NCBI RefSeq assembly: GCF_900106785.1
Contig: NZ_LT629834.1
Location: 1 to 64,000, forward strand
Reading direction: 5' to 3'
DNA length: 64,000 bases
From: Prevotellamassilia timonensis
GTDB taxonomy: Bacteria; Bacteroidota; Bacteroidia; Bacteroidales; Bacteroidaceae
Shown here: piece by piece, positions 34,799 to 43,873 of the stretch
How the letters are laid out: each line of letters starts with the position of its first letter
Numbering within the stretch: the first letter of the stretch is position 1
The notes under the pieces: model-generated
The model's input: only the letters and a program-made list of their open reading frames with translations
Database searches by the model: none
What the model was told of the DNA's origin: nothing
Program-made: the position numbers and the translations under genes

Positions 34799-36388
34799 AT
34801 GATACGCAAATTCGACTTTTTGGTAATTGGTTCCGGTGTGGCCGGAATGAGTTACGCCCTCCAGGTGGCCGCCTCGGGCAAAGGTAAGGTGGCCCTCGTT
34901 TGCAAAACCAGTATTGAGGAGGCCAACACGGCCAAAGCACAAGGCGGCGTAGCCTCTGTCACCAACCTCAAGGTAGACAACTTTGCCAAGCACATCAAAG
35001 ACACGATGATTGCCGGCGACTACATATCCGACCCCCGGGCCGTGGAGCAGGTGGTAAAAAATGCACCCGCTGGCATCGAACGCCTGGTAAAGTGGGGCGT
35101 AAACTTTGACAAGAAAGAAGACGGCTCCTTCGACCTTCACCGCGAGGGTGGTCACTCAGAGTTCCGCATTCTGCACCACGCCGACGACACGGGCTTCGAA
35201 ATACAACGCGGACTGATTGAGGCCGTGCGCCATCACCCCAACATCACCGTGCTCGAGGACCACTTCGCGGTCGAAATCATCACACAGCACCATCTGGGCA
35301 TTGAGGTCACACGACGCACGCCCGACATTGAGTGCTACGGTGCCTATGTGCTCGACCCCGACACACACAAGATTGACACCTTCCTGTCACGTGTCACCGT
35401 GCTCAGCACCGGCGGTTGCGGAGCCGTGTATGCCACCACCACCAACCCCGAGATTGCTACCGGCGACGGCATTGCCATGGCTTACCGCGCCAAGGCTACC
35501 GTAGAGGGCATGGAGTTCATACAGTTCCACCCCACCGCACTCTACAACCCACGCGAAAAGCACCCCGCCTACCTCATAACCGAGGCCATGCGCGGCTACG
35601 GCGGCATACTGCGACTGCCTAACGGCGAGGAGTTCATGCAGAAGTATGACAAGCGTCTGTCGCTCGCCCCGCGCGACATCGTGGCACGCGCCATCGACAA
35701 GGAAATGAAAATTCACGGCCTCGACCACGTGTGCCTTGACGTAACGCACAAAGACCCCGAGCAAACCAAGCAGCACTTCCCCAACATCTACCAGAAGTGC
35801 CTCTCCATCGGCATCGACATCACCAAGCAGTACATTCCCGTAGTGCCGTGTGCCCACTACCTCTGCGGCGGCATCAAGGTCGACCTCAACGCTTGCTCGT
35901 CCATTCACCGTCTCTACGCCATTGGCGAGTGCTCATGCACCGGGCTGCATGGCGGCAACCGTCTGGCCAGCAACTCGCTCATCGAGGCAGTAGTTTACGC
36001 CGACACAGCAGCCAAGCATTCTATTGAGCACATCGACGAGTACGACTTCAACGACCGCGTGCCCGAATGGAACGACGAGGGTACGCTCTCCAACGAGGAG
36101 AAGGTGCTCATAGCACAGGACGTGAAGGAGGTGGAACAGGTTATGTCGGCCTATGTGGGCATTGTGCGCTCCGACCTGCGCCTGAAGCGTGCTTGGACAC
36201 GCCTCGACTTGCTCTACGAGGAGACTGAGGAACTTTACAAGCACGTAAAGGCTACCCGCGACATTTGCGAGCTGCGCAACATGATTAACGTGGGCTACCT
36301 CATCACCCGCCAGGCGCTCGAGCGCAAGGAGAGCCGCGGTCTGCACTACACCATCGACTATCCCAAACACGCTTACGACCAGAACTAA
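34799..36388 (+). CDS. nadB: L-aspartate oxidase
   Basis: 529 aa flavoprotein that oxidises L-aspartate to iminoaspartate, the first step of NAD synthesis. The FAD-binding start is FDFLVIGSGVAGMSYA, followed by NTAKAQGGVAS. The active-site region has HREGGHSEFRILHHADDTG and QFHPTAL. GLHGGNRLASNSLIEAVV near 380-400 distinguishes it from succinate dehydrogenase flavoproteins together with the lack of sdhB/C neighbours. The C-terminal helical domain is present. nadA and nadC are not in the window. It is a single gene ended by a strong hairpin. Confidence 0.93.
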   Translation: MIRKFDFLVIGSGVAGMSYALQVAASGKGKVALVCKTSIEEANTAKAQGGVASVTNLKVDNFAKHIKDTMIAGDYISDPRAVEQVVKNAPAGIERLVKWGVNFDKKEDGSFDLHREGGHSEFRILHHADDTGFEIQRGLIEAVRHHPNITVLEDHFAVEIITQHHLGIEVTRRTPDIECYGAYVLDPDTHKIDTFLSRVTVLSTGGCGAVYATTTNPEIATGDGIAMAYRAKATVEGMEFIQFHPTALYNPREKHPAYLITEAMRGYGGILRLPNGEEFMQKYDKRLSLAPRDIVARAIDKEMKIHGLDHVCLDVTHKDPEQTKQHFPNIYQKCLSIGIDITKQYIPVVPCAHYLCGGIKVDLNACSSIHRLYAIGECSCTGLHGGNRLASNSLIEAVVYADTAAKHSIEHIDEYDFNDRVPEWNDEGTLSNEEKVLIAQDVKEVEQVMSAYVGIVRSDLRLKRAWTRLDLLYEETEELYKHVKATRDICELRNMINVGYLITRQALERKESRGLHYTIDYPKHAYDQN

Positions 36389-36412
36389 GCCACGCCACGC
36401 ATATATATAATA

Positions 36413-36462
36413 AAGCGCTGATACGCTGCATTCCCTGTGAGGAATGCCCGTATCAGCGCTTA
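36413..36462. terminator. Bidirectional terminator between nadB and the broken lipoprotein gene
   Basis: AAAGCGCTGATACG pairs with CGTATCAGCGCTT, and GCATTCC with GGAATGC inside. The flanks are A-rich and T-rich, and it sits in a convergent gap. Confidence 0.8.
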
Positions 36463-36514
36463 TTCATTGGCGAACCAACCTGCACACTGCAGGTTGTGTC
36501 AAACGCACATTGTG

Positions 36515-37426
36515 TCAATTATAGCTCTGTGCAAAACCGAGGTTGAAGAAGTGAAGCACATCGTCCTCCATCACATAGTTGTCAGCTACAAGTTCGAAGT
36601 AGCCGCTAAACTTGTTGGCTTCGGGTGCTACATTGCGGGCTTTGACAATGAATGTAACCTCTGCACCAGCCTCGATGTCGGTCGTATAGCCTTCTGACAT
36701 GTAATTGACATTTGAACCAAATTCCATGTAGTAAGCATTGCCTTGATCATCTCTAAAATGCTGGCCCAAATCATTACGGAAAGCAACGTTTCTCAAGTGC
36801 TTGCCCGTGTTGTTCTTCAGCTTGAAGTACAAGTACACATCGTTAGTGTTTGCGTCGCGCTAAGCCTGCACAAAGGTGTACGACAGTTTGCGGTCGTTGG
36901 TCTGCACGCCATTGCTCAGCACACGATTGTCAGCAATTCTCAACTTTTCGAGCGCAATGCCGCTGTATCGCTCCATTCCAAGCGTGTTCGAAGTGGCCTG
37001 CACATAGAGCCACACGTTGCGCGCGCTGTTTGTCTCGTCAAAACGTTTCACACGGATTTTCAGCTTGACAGACTCCCCTGCCAGCACCGACACATTGCTC
37101 AGGCCTTCCTTATATTCACCACCATTAAGTGAGAAGTTCATGCTATAGCGCAAGTCATTGTTCAAATCATCGCGCGAAAGGCCAAGGTTTTGCCACGTGT
37201 CCACACTGAGAGCAAGGTCTTGCACGTCTTTGCCCGATTTGTTTGTAATTGTCATGTCCACTATGAGCACACTACCCACACGGGCGCAACTATCAACGGT
37301 TGTCTTGAAATACTTTGGAAAGAGGTTGTTGTCTGCACTTTCCTCTTTTTCTTCTTCGCACGATACAAAGGTGCCGATCATGCAAATTGCGGCAATAATC
37401 ATTGCCATGTACTTAAACAATTTCAT
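36515..37426 (-). pseudogene. Lipoprotein with two Ig-like repeats, interrupted by an in-frame TAG
   Basis: The reading frame from the ATG at 37426 (MKLFKYMAMIIAAICMIG, lipobox before CEEEKEE) stops at TAG in 36860-36862 after SYTFVQA. It then continues without a shift (RDANTNDVYLYFKLKNN...) to a TGA at 36515. Both parts look alike: each is a beta-rich domain of about 110 residues with a strand pattern (VLIVDMTITNKSGKDVQ / VYLYFKLKNNTGKHLR), like DUF4352-type telomeric-repeat Ig folds. So this is one gene with a nonsense codon, either a recent pseudogene or a truncated one-domain lipoprotein. Other genes here also end in TAG, so general recoding is unlikely. Function is unknown. Confidence 0.75.
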
Positions 37427-37513
37427 AAAGTAATGCTTGAATTTGTCGGCAGCACAGCTCCACGCCCTTAATGGTACTTGGGCCGCTGCCAAAGGTTTAT
37501 AATATTAACGCTG

Positions 37514-37521
37514 CAAATTTA
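37514..37521 (-). promoter_or_regulatory. -7 promoter element of the broken lipoprotein gene
   Basis: TAAATTTG on the minus strand, 88 nt before the ATG at 37426. Confidence 0.5.
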
Positions 37522-37577
37522 ACGTGCACGCGGCAAACACACTTCATTACTTTTGATGATATTTAAGCGTAATGCGC

Positions 37578-37629
37578 ACAAAGAGAGGCAATACGCTGTC
37601 AATCACGACAGCATATTGCCTCTCTTTGT
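37578..37629 (-). terminator. Terminator of the SusCD operon
   Basis: ACAAAGAGAGGCAATACGCTGT at the left pairs with ACAGCATATTGCCTCTCTTTGT at the right, with one mismatch, in a stem of about 22 bp. Confidence 0.85.
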
Positions 37630-37659
37630 ATATATTATATATGTGTAGTAATACGCGCT

Positions 37660-38400
37660 TTACTCGCAGCTCATCACCATTGTAGTAGTGCCGTTTGTCA
37701 GCGTCAGGGCATTGTCGGCATTGTAGCCAATGGTGTATGTCGTACCGTCGGCCAAGGTAACTGAGCCTGTGCCAGTAGCCGCATCGTAGGTGTAAGTGCC
37801 TGAACCTTCAGGGATAGCCTCTGTTTGATAGGCACAAGTACCATCGGCGTTGAACTGGATATAGAAAGTGCCGTCAGCGTTGCCCCAGAAGAGGTTCTCG
37901 CCGGCAATAGCCACGCCCTTTGAGGGTATGCCGTTGAAAGCAATAAGCTTTTGTTCATACACCTTGCCCTGGTACACCTCATAAATGAAGAGCTGCACAC
38001 TCATGCGTGTCTTGCTTGTCTGACGCGCTAAGTATACGTGCATGGGTGATCTAAAAGGCGTGTTGGCAAAGTCGAGTGTCGACATGCCCACTTTTGCGTC
38101 ATAGCTCAGCGTGCCGTTTGCGGCCACATAAGTGTCGGTGCCGTCTGTCATATAAAGTGTGCCAACGGTGTCTACCTTCACAGTGGGCTGTGCACCATCT
38201 TCGGCAGCCGGAACTACGGTTTTCTTGAGCGAGAGAGCTACATAATAGGTCGTGCCATCGTCAGTATTCTCCGATACCCAAGTACCCAAACTCTCCTGTG
38301 CATCATAGGTGGTGAGTGCCGGCATGTCGGTATCGGTGCACGAGGCCAGGCCCCACACGGCTACCACGGCCATGAGCAACTTGCTGATATATTGTTTCAT
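37660..38400 (-). CDS. Hypothetical lipoprotein of the SusCD operon
   Basis: 246 aa from the ATG at 38400; an ATG at 38409 adds three residues. The signal peptide ends in VWGLASC, a lipobox. The mature protein is beta-rich and Thr/Gly-rich. It has an N-terminal part with LGTWVSENTDDGTTYYVAL and a C-terminal half with lipocalin-like strands (GENLFWGNADGTFYIQFNADGT, GSGTYTYDAATGTGSVTLADG). Third in the operon after susC and susD, it is probably a surface or outer-membrane lipoprotein that helps bind the substrate. No enzyme domain is visible and I cannot name a substrate. Confidence 0.75.
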   Translation of the reverse strand: MKQYISKLLMAVVAVWGLASCTDTDMPALTTYDAQESLGTWVSENTDDGTTYYVALSLKKTVVPAAEDGAQPTVKVDTVGTLYMTDGTDTYVAANGTLSYDAKVGMSTLDFANTPFRSPMHVYLARQTSKTRMSVQLFIYEVYQGKVYEQKLIAFNGIPSKGVAIAGENLFWGNADGTFYIQFNADGTCAYQTEAIPEGSGTYTYDAATGTGSVTLADGTTYTIGYNADNALTLTNGTTTMVMSCE

Positions 38401-38430
38401 TGTTGTCATTGTGTTATCAGTTTCTTACGG

Positions 38431-40107
38431 TTAATAACCCTCGTTTTGCTTGATGTTCTTGTTAGCCTGGGTTTCCTGCTGTGGTATGGGCCATGTAAAG
38501 CGTATGTTGTTGGCCTCAACCTCAAGGTCTTGCCAGCCGGGAGTGCTCACGAGCACAGGGTTCTGGAACTGCTGTGCGGCCATGCGCTTAAAGCCTAAGT
38601 GCCAGCGCTTGAGGTTGTCGAGGCGGAAGCCCTCACCCACAAACTCGCGTGTCCACTCGTCCTGCATCACCTTTACAAGTGCTGCACCCGTCACATTGTC
38701 GCCAATATAGTCGGCACTTTCGTTGTAGTCGGTTTCGCCCACGTAACGGTTAATGCGCAGTTCGTTCAGAGCTTCGCGTGCGGCAGCCTCGTCGGGATTT
38801 GCCTTGCGCAGGTTAGCCTCAGCAATGATGAGGTAAGCCTCTGAGGCACGGAAAGCCTTGGTCATGTTGTAATTCTGAGAATACCATATATTCTGCTTGC
38901 GCAATGTGGGGTTACCCACATATTTGGTAAATACCACGCCACTCTCGGTGTCGCCACTGGCCGTGCTGATGTCGGCAGAAAGTCCAAGCTGATCCAAAGT
39001 GGCCAACTGGTAGCCGTTCTGTGTGCCGTAGCCAAAATAGAAAGTATTCTGCCCTTGCTGGTTTTGGAAACTGAAATACACCTGGCGGCGCACATCGTTA
39101 TCAGAGTACATGTCTACCAAACCCTTGGTGGGCAAGAAATCGGGGTTCATACCTTTCAAGTCGGTGTTCAGGTCGGCTGTAATGATGTTGTAGTTTAGGA
39201 AAGTGCCGTAGCTACCCGACAGTTCATCAGGTGTTTGCAGCGGTTCGTAGATTATTTCGCTTCCCTTGTCCAAAATCCAAAGGTCGAGCACGTCGTTTGC
39301 GCCACTGGCCAGTGAGTAGTTTTCGCAAATAGTTTTTGCCTCCTCTATGGCCTGGTCGAACTTGTGCTCATACAGATAGAAGCGGGCACGCAGAGCCGTC
39401 ACGCAGTCAGCGTTGGGCTTGTAGATGCTGGGGGCAATCTGTGCCGTAGGCTTTACACCCTCGTTATATTCGGCCACCTTGTCAAAGTATGCCATGGCGT
39501 GGTTCAAGTTAGCCTCAATGGTGTCGCAAGTGGTCTGCAATGAGGCACGTGCGGGCTTGGCCTCGCTGCTCACTGTCTCCACTATGGGCAGACCGAGTTC
39601 GTTGGCAGCCGTTTCGGGCTCATAGTCCTTGCAGTAACGTGTTACCATGCGGCTGTAGGCATAAGCGCGTGCAAAGTAGGCAGTAGCCTTAATGTTGTAG
39701 ATGTTGGCCTTTTGTTGGTCAGACAGCGTGCTGCTGTTTTCAAACTTGCCAATGTTCTGCAGTATGAAGTTGGCCTGCAATATCACCGAGTAGTTGTTGG
39801 CCCAAATAATGTCGCCACCAAACTGGCTGCCGGTGAAACGCCAGCTGTGCTCTTGCGAATAGCTGGCTGAAGTCAAACGCTGGTTGAACAAGTCGCTCAT
39901 CACATCGGTCAGGTAGGCGTTTGAGCCACTGATGTCCGAACGCAGGATGGCGAGCAAACCATTGTACTGGTTTGTAGCATCGTTGTATGTCTTCCACGAC
40001 TCCTTGTCCGTCAAGCTGTCCGTCGGGAGCTGGTCAAGTTCGCACGAGGTGAACAAGGGCAGCGCAAGAGCCGAGCAAAATATAGCTTTAAGAATATATT
40101 TGTTCAT
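38431..40107 (-). CDS. SusD/RagB-family nutrient-binding lipoprotein
   Basis: 558 aa. The lipobox is at residues 19-22 (LPLFTSCELDQLPTDS). The fold is tetratricopeptide-like: RAYAYSRMVTRYCKDYEPET and ALRARFYLYEHKFDQAIEEAK match the SusD TPR helices. The C-terminal SusD/RagB block EAYLIIAEANLRK ... EFVGEGFRLDNLKRW is present. SusD proteins form a lid over the SusC channel and bind glycans or peptides at the cell surface. It lies 32 nt after susC on the same strand. Confidence 0.95.
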   Translation of the reverse strand: MNKYILKAIFCSALALPLFTSCELDQLPTDSLTDKESWKTYNDATNQYNGLLAILRSDISGSNAYLTDVMSDLFNQRLTSASYSQEHSWRFTGSQFGGDIIWANNYSVILQANFILQNIGKFENSSTLSDQQKANIYNIKATAYFARAYAYSRMVTRYCKDYEPETAANELGLPIVETVSSEAKPARASLQTTCDTIEANLNHAMAYFDKVAEYNEGVKPTAQIAPSIYKPNADCVTALRARFYLYEHKFDQAIEEAKTICENYSLASGANDVLDLWILDKGSEIIYEPLQTPDELSGSYGTFLNYNIITADLNTDLKGMNPDFLPTKGLVDMYSDNDVRRQVYFSFQNQQGQNTFYFGYGTQNGYQLATLDQLGLSADISTASGDTESGVVFTKYVGNPTLRKQNIWYSQNYNMTKAFRASEAYLIIAEANLRKANPDEAAAREALNELRINRYVGETDYNESADYIGDNVTGAALVKVMQDEWTREFVGEGFRLDNLKRWHLGFKRMAAQQFQNPVLVSTPGWQDLEVEANNIRFTWPIPQQETQANKNIKQNEGY

Positions 40108-40139
40108 TTTATGTAATGCTGTTTAAGTCACTTAATCGT

Positions 40140-43112
40140 TTAGAAAGTCACGTCTACGCCCAATGTATACTGGCGTGTGGCAGGATAGTTGCCCGCAGTG
40201 AGGTTTGAGTCAACCTCGGGGTCCACACCTTTGAACTTGGTCACGGTGAACAAGTTGCGGCCAGTGAAGGTGATGCGTATATTCTCAAAGAAGCGTGTAG
40301 CTTGCATCCACGTCGCGGGCAGGTCGTACGACAACTGCAAGTTCTTCAAACGCATGAACGATGAGTTTTCGAGCAGATGGGTGTCGAACTGCGAGTTGTA
40401 CTTAAAGGCAGGCAGAATAGCGTGGTCGCCCGGCTTCTTCCACATCTGCAAAGCATCGCGGTCAAGGTTCATACCTTGAGTGGCTGCACTCGATGAGGTG
40501 TTGAGATAGTAGTCGTTGTTAACCATGTACTTGCCCAGTACGTATGCGAAGTCGGCAGCGAGTGTCAAGCCCTTCCAGCTCACCTGGAAACCAAAGCCAC
40601 CATGGTGCGGTGCAAAGCGCTTCTTGCCAGTGTCTTGATAGAGGCTTTCAATCTGGCTCTCGTCCTTGGTCATTGTTTCGGGGTTGTAGGTGTAGCCTGC
40701 CTCTCCGCTGTAGCCCACCTTGTACCACATGGGGGCACCGTCCTGCTCGTCCACGCCAGCAAAGATTGGCATGTAGTAGTTCAAGCCCTTGCCTACCATA
40801 TAGCTAATCAACGCACCCTTGTTGTCCCACTGGTCAAGGCCGTAGAACAATTTGTCTATCTTGTTGGTGTTGTATGAATAGGTAGTGTGGAAGTTTACGT
40901 ACCAATCCTTGGTGCGCACAATGTCGTAGTTGATTTCCACTTCAACACCGCGGTTGGTCATTTCGCCAATGTTCTTCATCATGGCACTCATACCTGTGGT
41001 GTAAGGCAAGGGCATGCTCATGAGCATGTTCTTGGTCTTGCGGTTGTACCAGTTGAAGTCGAGGGTGAGCTTGCCAAAGAATGAGGCTGTCAGGCCCACA
41101 TTGGTCTGTATTTGCTTTTCCCAGCCAAGGTCTGAGTTGGGGAACTGTGCGTAATACGAAGCCTGTTCGCCGCCATACTGCGTGTTGCCCGAGAGTGAGA
41201 GGTGGGTGTAGTTACCGATTGAAGAGTTACCGGTTGAACCCACGCTGGCCTTGAGTTGCAAGTTGGTGAGCCATGTCGAGGCGGGACGCATGAAAGCCTC
41301 CTGCATCATGTCCCACATCACACCGCCACTGTAGAACATGGCGCGGCGGTTCGACTTACCAAAGCGTGACGAGGCATCAGAACGCACGGTAAAGTTGGCA
41401 TAGTACTTTTGCTTGAAGTCATAGTCGGCACGGCCGAAGAATGACAGGTACTCGTACTTGTAGTTCGATTCGCTTGCGGCTGCTGGCACCGTACCGGCAC
41501 TGAGGTTGGTCAGGCGGTCGTCGAGCAAACCATCTGCCTGGGCTGTAAACTCATCGTAGCTGGCCTTTATGCCCTCCTGGCCAACCAGCAAAGTAAAGTG
41601 GTTGTTGTCGTTGATGTTGAACTTGTACTCGGCCGTATTGGTGATGGTCCAGGAACTTGATTGTACCGATTGGCGTGCCGCTGAACCCGTGCCGCCACCA
41701 GCCAACTGGGCATAACTTGGCATAATCACACTCTTCAATCGGTTGCCAATGGCATACAAACCGAGTTGAGAGCGCAAGGTCAAGCCTTTGACGGGAGTGA
41801 TTTCGGCAAAAGCTGTTCCATTATATACGAGGTTCTCTACTTTGCTCGGTGCGGCGTCAACATAGTAGTTAGGGTCAAATAGTATGCCCCAAGAGTCAGT
41901 GCCCCATACCTGGTGCGTACTCTTCATTGAGTAAGGTTCCCAATAGCGTGGCCAGCTGGCTGCTACAGTTGAGGGCGAATTTACGTTGTCCGACCGAGTG
42001 TCGGCAAAACGATTGGCACTATTCTCTGAAAAGCCGATTGATTGTGCAATGCCAAACTTCAGCCAGTCCTTTGCCTTGGTTTCGATGTTGGTGCGCAGTG
42101 TGGTACGCTTCACGCTCGAACCATAAGTAATACCATTCTGCTTCAAGAATGAGGCCGACACATAGTAAGTGGTCTTTTCTGAACCGCCGCGAATGCTAAA
42201 GTCGGTAGTGTGCAGGGGGGCGGCATTGTCGAACATGTGCTTTTGCCAGTCGGTGTTGGCACCATGTCCTTTGAAATATGCGTATGTTTGCGGATAGATA
42301 ATACCGTTCTCGAGTTGGAAGTCGAGCAATTCGTCAGCACTCATCGGGTTGCCAATGCTGCGTGCCAACTGGCTCCAGCCCACATTCTGGCTCACGTGTA
42401 TTTGCGCCTTTTCGTTGCTGCGGCCTTTCTTTGTGGTGATGTAGATTACACCATTGGCGGCACGCGAACCATAGATGGAGGTGGCCGAAGCGTCCTTCAG
42501 TGTGGTGATGCTTTCAATATCACTCGGGCCGAGCATTGAAAGCATGGCAGCACCGGCAGGCACGCCGTCTACCACAATAAGCGGTTCTGAACTGGCAGAG
42601 AGCGAACCCACGCCACGCACATTGATAGATATATTTTGAGTAGTACCCACATCACCCGAGTTGTTGGCAATGTTAAGGCCGGCCACCTGGCCCTGAAGGG
42701 CATCAGCCACATTGGTAGCAGGCTTGTTCTCAACAACTGAACCGCCAACTTTCTTTACCGAACCTACCACAGTACCAACCTTCTTGGCTGTACCGTAACC
42801 AATCACTACGGCTTCGCCCAGTTCGTTGTCCTTCAATACCACCTGTACGTTGCCTGCCACGCTGACGGTGGCGGTGTTCATACCGATGTACGATACCATG
42901 AGCTTTTTGGCTGAGGCGGGCACGCCGCTCAGCTTAAAGTTACCATTGGCGTCGGTGGTGGTGATTACCTTGGTGCCCGGCACGCGCACGGTGGCACCCA
43001 TCACGGGCTGGCCCTGTGCGTCGGTCACGTGTCCGGTCACAAGCTTCTGTGCCGAAGCTGTGGCTGCTGTCAAGAGCAGGCCGGCTCCCATGAGCACTAA
43101 CTTTTTGTTCAT
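40140..43112 (-). CDS. SusC/RagA-family TonB-linked outer-membrane transporter
   Basis: 990 aa from the ATG at 43112; the longer form starts at 43124. A signal peptide (ends TASAQ) is followed by a carboxypeptidase-D-regulatory-like domain (about 25-100: VTGHVTDAQGQPVMGATV). Then come the plug with VIGYGTAKK and VADALQGQVAGL, the DVGTTQNISINVRG segment, the LKDASATSIYGSRAANGVI motif, and the 22-strand barrel ending in QYTLGVDVTF. It imports oligosaccharides or peptides with TonB energy. No glycoside hydrolase, sulfatase or sensor gene is seen next to it, so the substrate is not known. Confidence 0.95.
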   Translation of the reverse strand: MNKKLVLMGAGLLLTAATASAQKLVTGHVTDAQGQPVMGATVRVPGTKVITTTDANGNFKLSGVPASAKKLMVSYIGMNTATVSVAGNVQVVLKDNELGEAVVIGYGTAKKVGTVVGSVKKVGGSVVENKPATNVADALQGQVAGLNIANNSGDVGTTQNISINVRGVGSLSASSEPLIVVDGVPAGAAMLSMLGPSDIESITTLKDASATSIYGSRAANGVIYITTKKGRSNEKAQIHVSQNVGWSQLARSIGNPMSADELLDFQLENGIIYPQTYAYFKGHGANTDWQKHMFDNAAPLHTTDFSIRGGSEKTTYYVSASFLKQNGITYGSSVKRTTLRTNIETKAKDWLKFGIAQSIGFSENSANRFADTRSDNVNSPSTVAASWPRYWEPYSMKSTHQVWGTDSWGILFDPNYYVDAAPSKVENLVYNGTAFAEITPVKGLTLRSQLGLYAIGNRLKSVIMPSYAQLAGGGTGSAARQSVQSSSWTITNTAEYKFNINDNNHFTLLVGQEGIKASYDEFTAQADGLLDDRLTNLSAGTVPAAASESNYKYEYLSFFGRADYDFKQKYYANFTVRSDASSRFGKSNRRAMFYSGGVMWDMMQEAFMRPASTWLTNLQLKASVGSTGNSSIGNYTHLSLSGNTQYGGEQASYYAQFPNSDLGWEKQIQTNVGLTASFFGKLTLDFNWYNRKTKNMLMSMPLPYTTGMSAMMKNIGEMTNRGVEVEINYDIVRTKDWYVNFHTTYSYNTNKIDKLFYGLDQWDNKGALISYMVGKGLNYYMPIFAGVDEQDGAPMWYKVGYSGEAGYTYNPETMTKDESQIESLYQDTGKKRFAPHHGGFGFQVSWKGLTLAADFAYVLGKYMVNNDYYLNTSSSAATQGMNLDRDALQMWKKPGDHAILPAFKYNSQFDTHLLENSSFMRLKNLQLSYDLPATWMQATRFFENIRITFTGRNLFTVTKFKGVDPEVDSNLTAGNYPATRQYTLGVDVTF

Positions 43113-43196
43113 ATTGATAACCATTTAGTTAAACATTTCGTGTTGTTTCGGTGTGCGGCACCCTCGGTGTGCGCTTGCACAACTTGCGGCGCAAGT

Positions 43197-43400
43197 AGGG
43201 CAGGCAGCCGAAGTTGCTGAAAAAACCGACGCGGGACGAGGCTGCTGAAAAATGCCCGACGCGAGACGCGTCGCCCCCATTAGAGCGCAAATTCCTGGCA
43301 TAACAGTTCTTCCCATGGCTTCAAATCCGCTTTTTAACCTGTCAATCTGACAGAAAACGCAAGCACTAATGGGGGCGACGCGTCTCGCGTCGGGGCTATT
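43197..43400. repeat. REP-like GACGCGTC locus E
   Basis: GACGCGTCGCCCCCATTAGAG (near 43264-43284, inverted sense) and TAATGGGGGCGACGCGTCTC (43368-43387), with GAGGCTGCTGAAAAA units. It occupies the gap between susC and the truncated recombinase. Confidence 0.8.
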
Positions 43401-43415
43401 TTCAGCAACCTCGCC

Positions 43416-43580
43416 TCAGTCCGTGCGCTGTGTCTGCCCAAGCTCATGCAATATCTTCTGCCTCGTCACCTCGGCATAGCGCTGCGTGGTGGCCACACGG
43501 GCATGGCCGAGCATAGTGCTGACACTCTCGAGCGACACGCCGCGCTGCAGCATAAGGGTGGCAAAGGTGTGGCGCCTCAT
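43416..43580 (-). pseudogene. C-terminal remnant of a tyrosine recombinase
   Basis: 54 codons read MRRHTFATLMLQRGVSLE..., then STMLGHARVATTQRYAEV and end RQKILHELGQTQRTD before TGA. This carries the HxxR box (HMRRHTFAT), the LGH box and the catalytic tyrosine of XerD/phage-integrase proteins, but everything upstream is missing. The frame hits TAA just beyond 43583. The break marks the probable left edge of the inserted element. Its GC content and codons resemble the chromosomal part, so it appears to be an older integrase cut by the insertion. Confidence 0.85.
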
Positions 43581-43845
43581 GTGCACAATTTAAGCAAAAG
43601 CAACGGAAAGTGAAGATGAGAGAAATGAACTGCAAGTGGTTGAGAATGAGCAATATTTCATAATTCTGCCAATTGGCTGCAAAGCAAAGCCGAGCAGGAT
43701 ATTGAGTTATTTCAGTTACCAAACCGTTAGCGGTCAGTTACCGAAACCAACACTGCTAACGAGGTGAAAAACAAATAGTTTGTCACCAGTGTTTGTTGCA
43801 CTGTTCTGCACAACTTTCAATGACAGAGAATGCTTACTGATTGAT

Positions 43846-43853
43846 TATTTTTG
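43846..43853 (+). promoter_or_regulatory. -7 promoter element of the first recombinase
   Basis: TATTTTTG matches TAnnTTTG and lies 20 nt before the ATG at 43874. The 293 nt from 43581 to 43873 hold no gene; the recombination site should lie here. Confidence 0.5.
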
Positions 43854-43873
43854 CAAACTAAAAAAGTAAGCAG

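Noticed and set aside
43444-43722. 92-codon minus-strand frame near the element edge
   Set aside because: It runs in the wrong frame over the recombinase remnant, whose real frame gives RHTFATLMLQRG and the LGH box.
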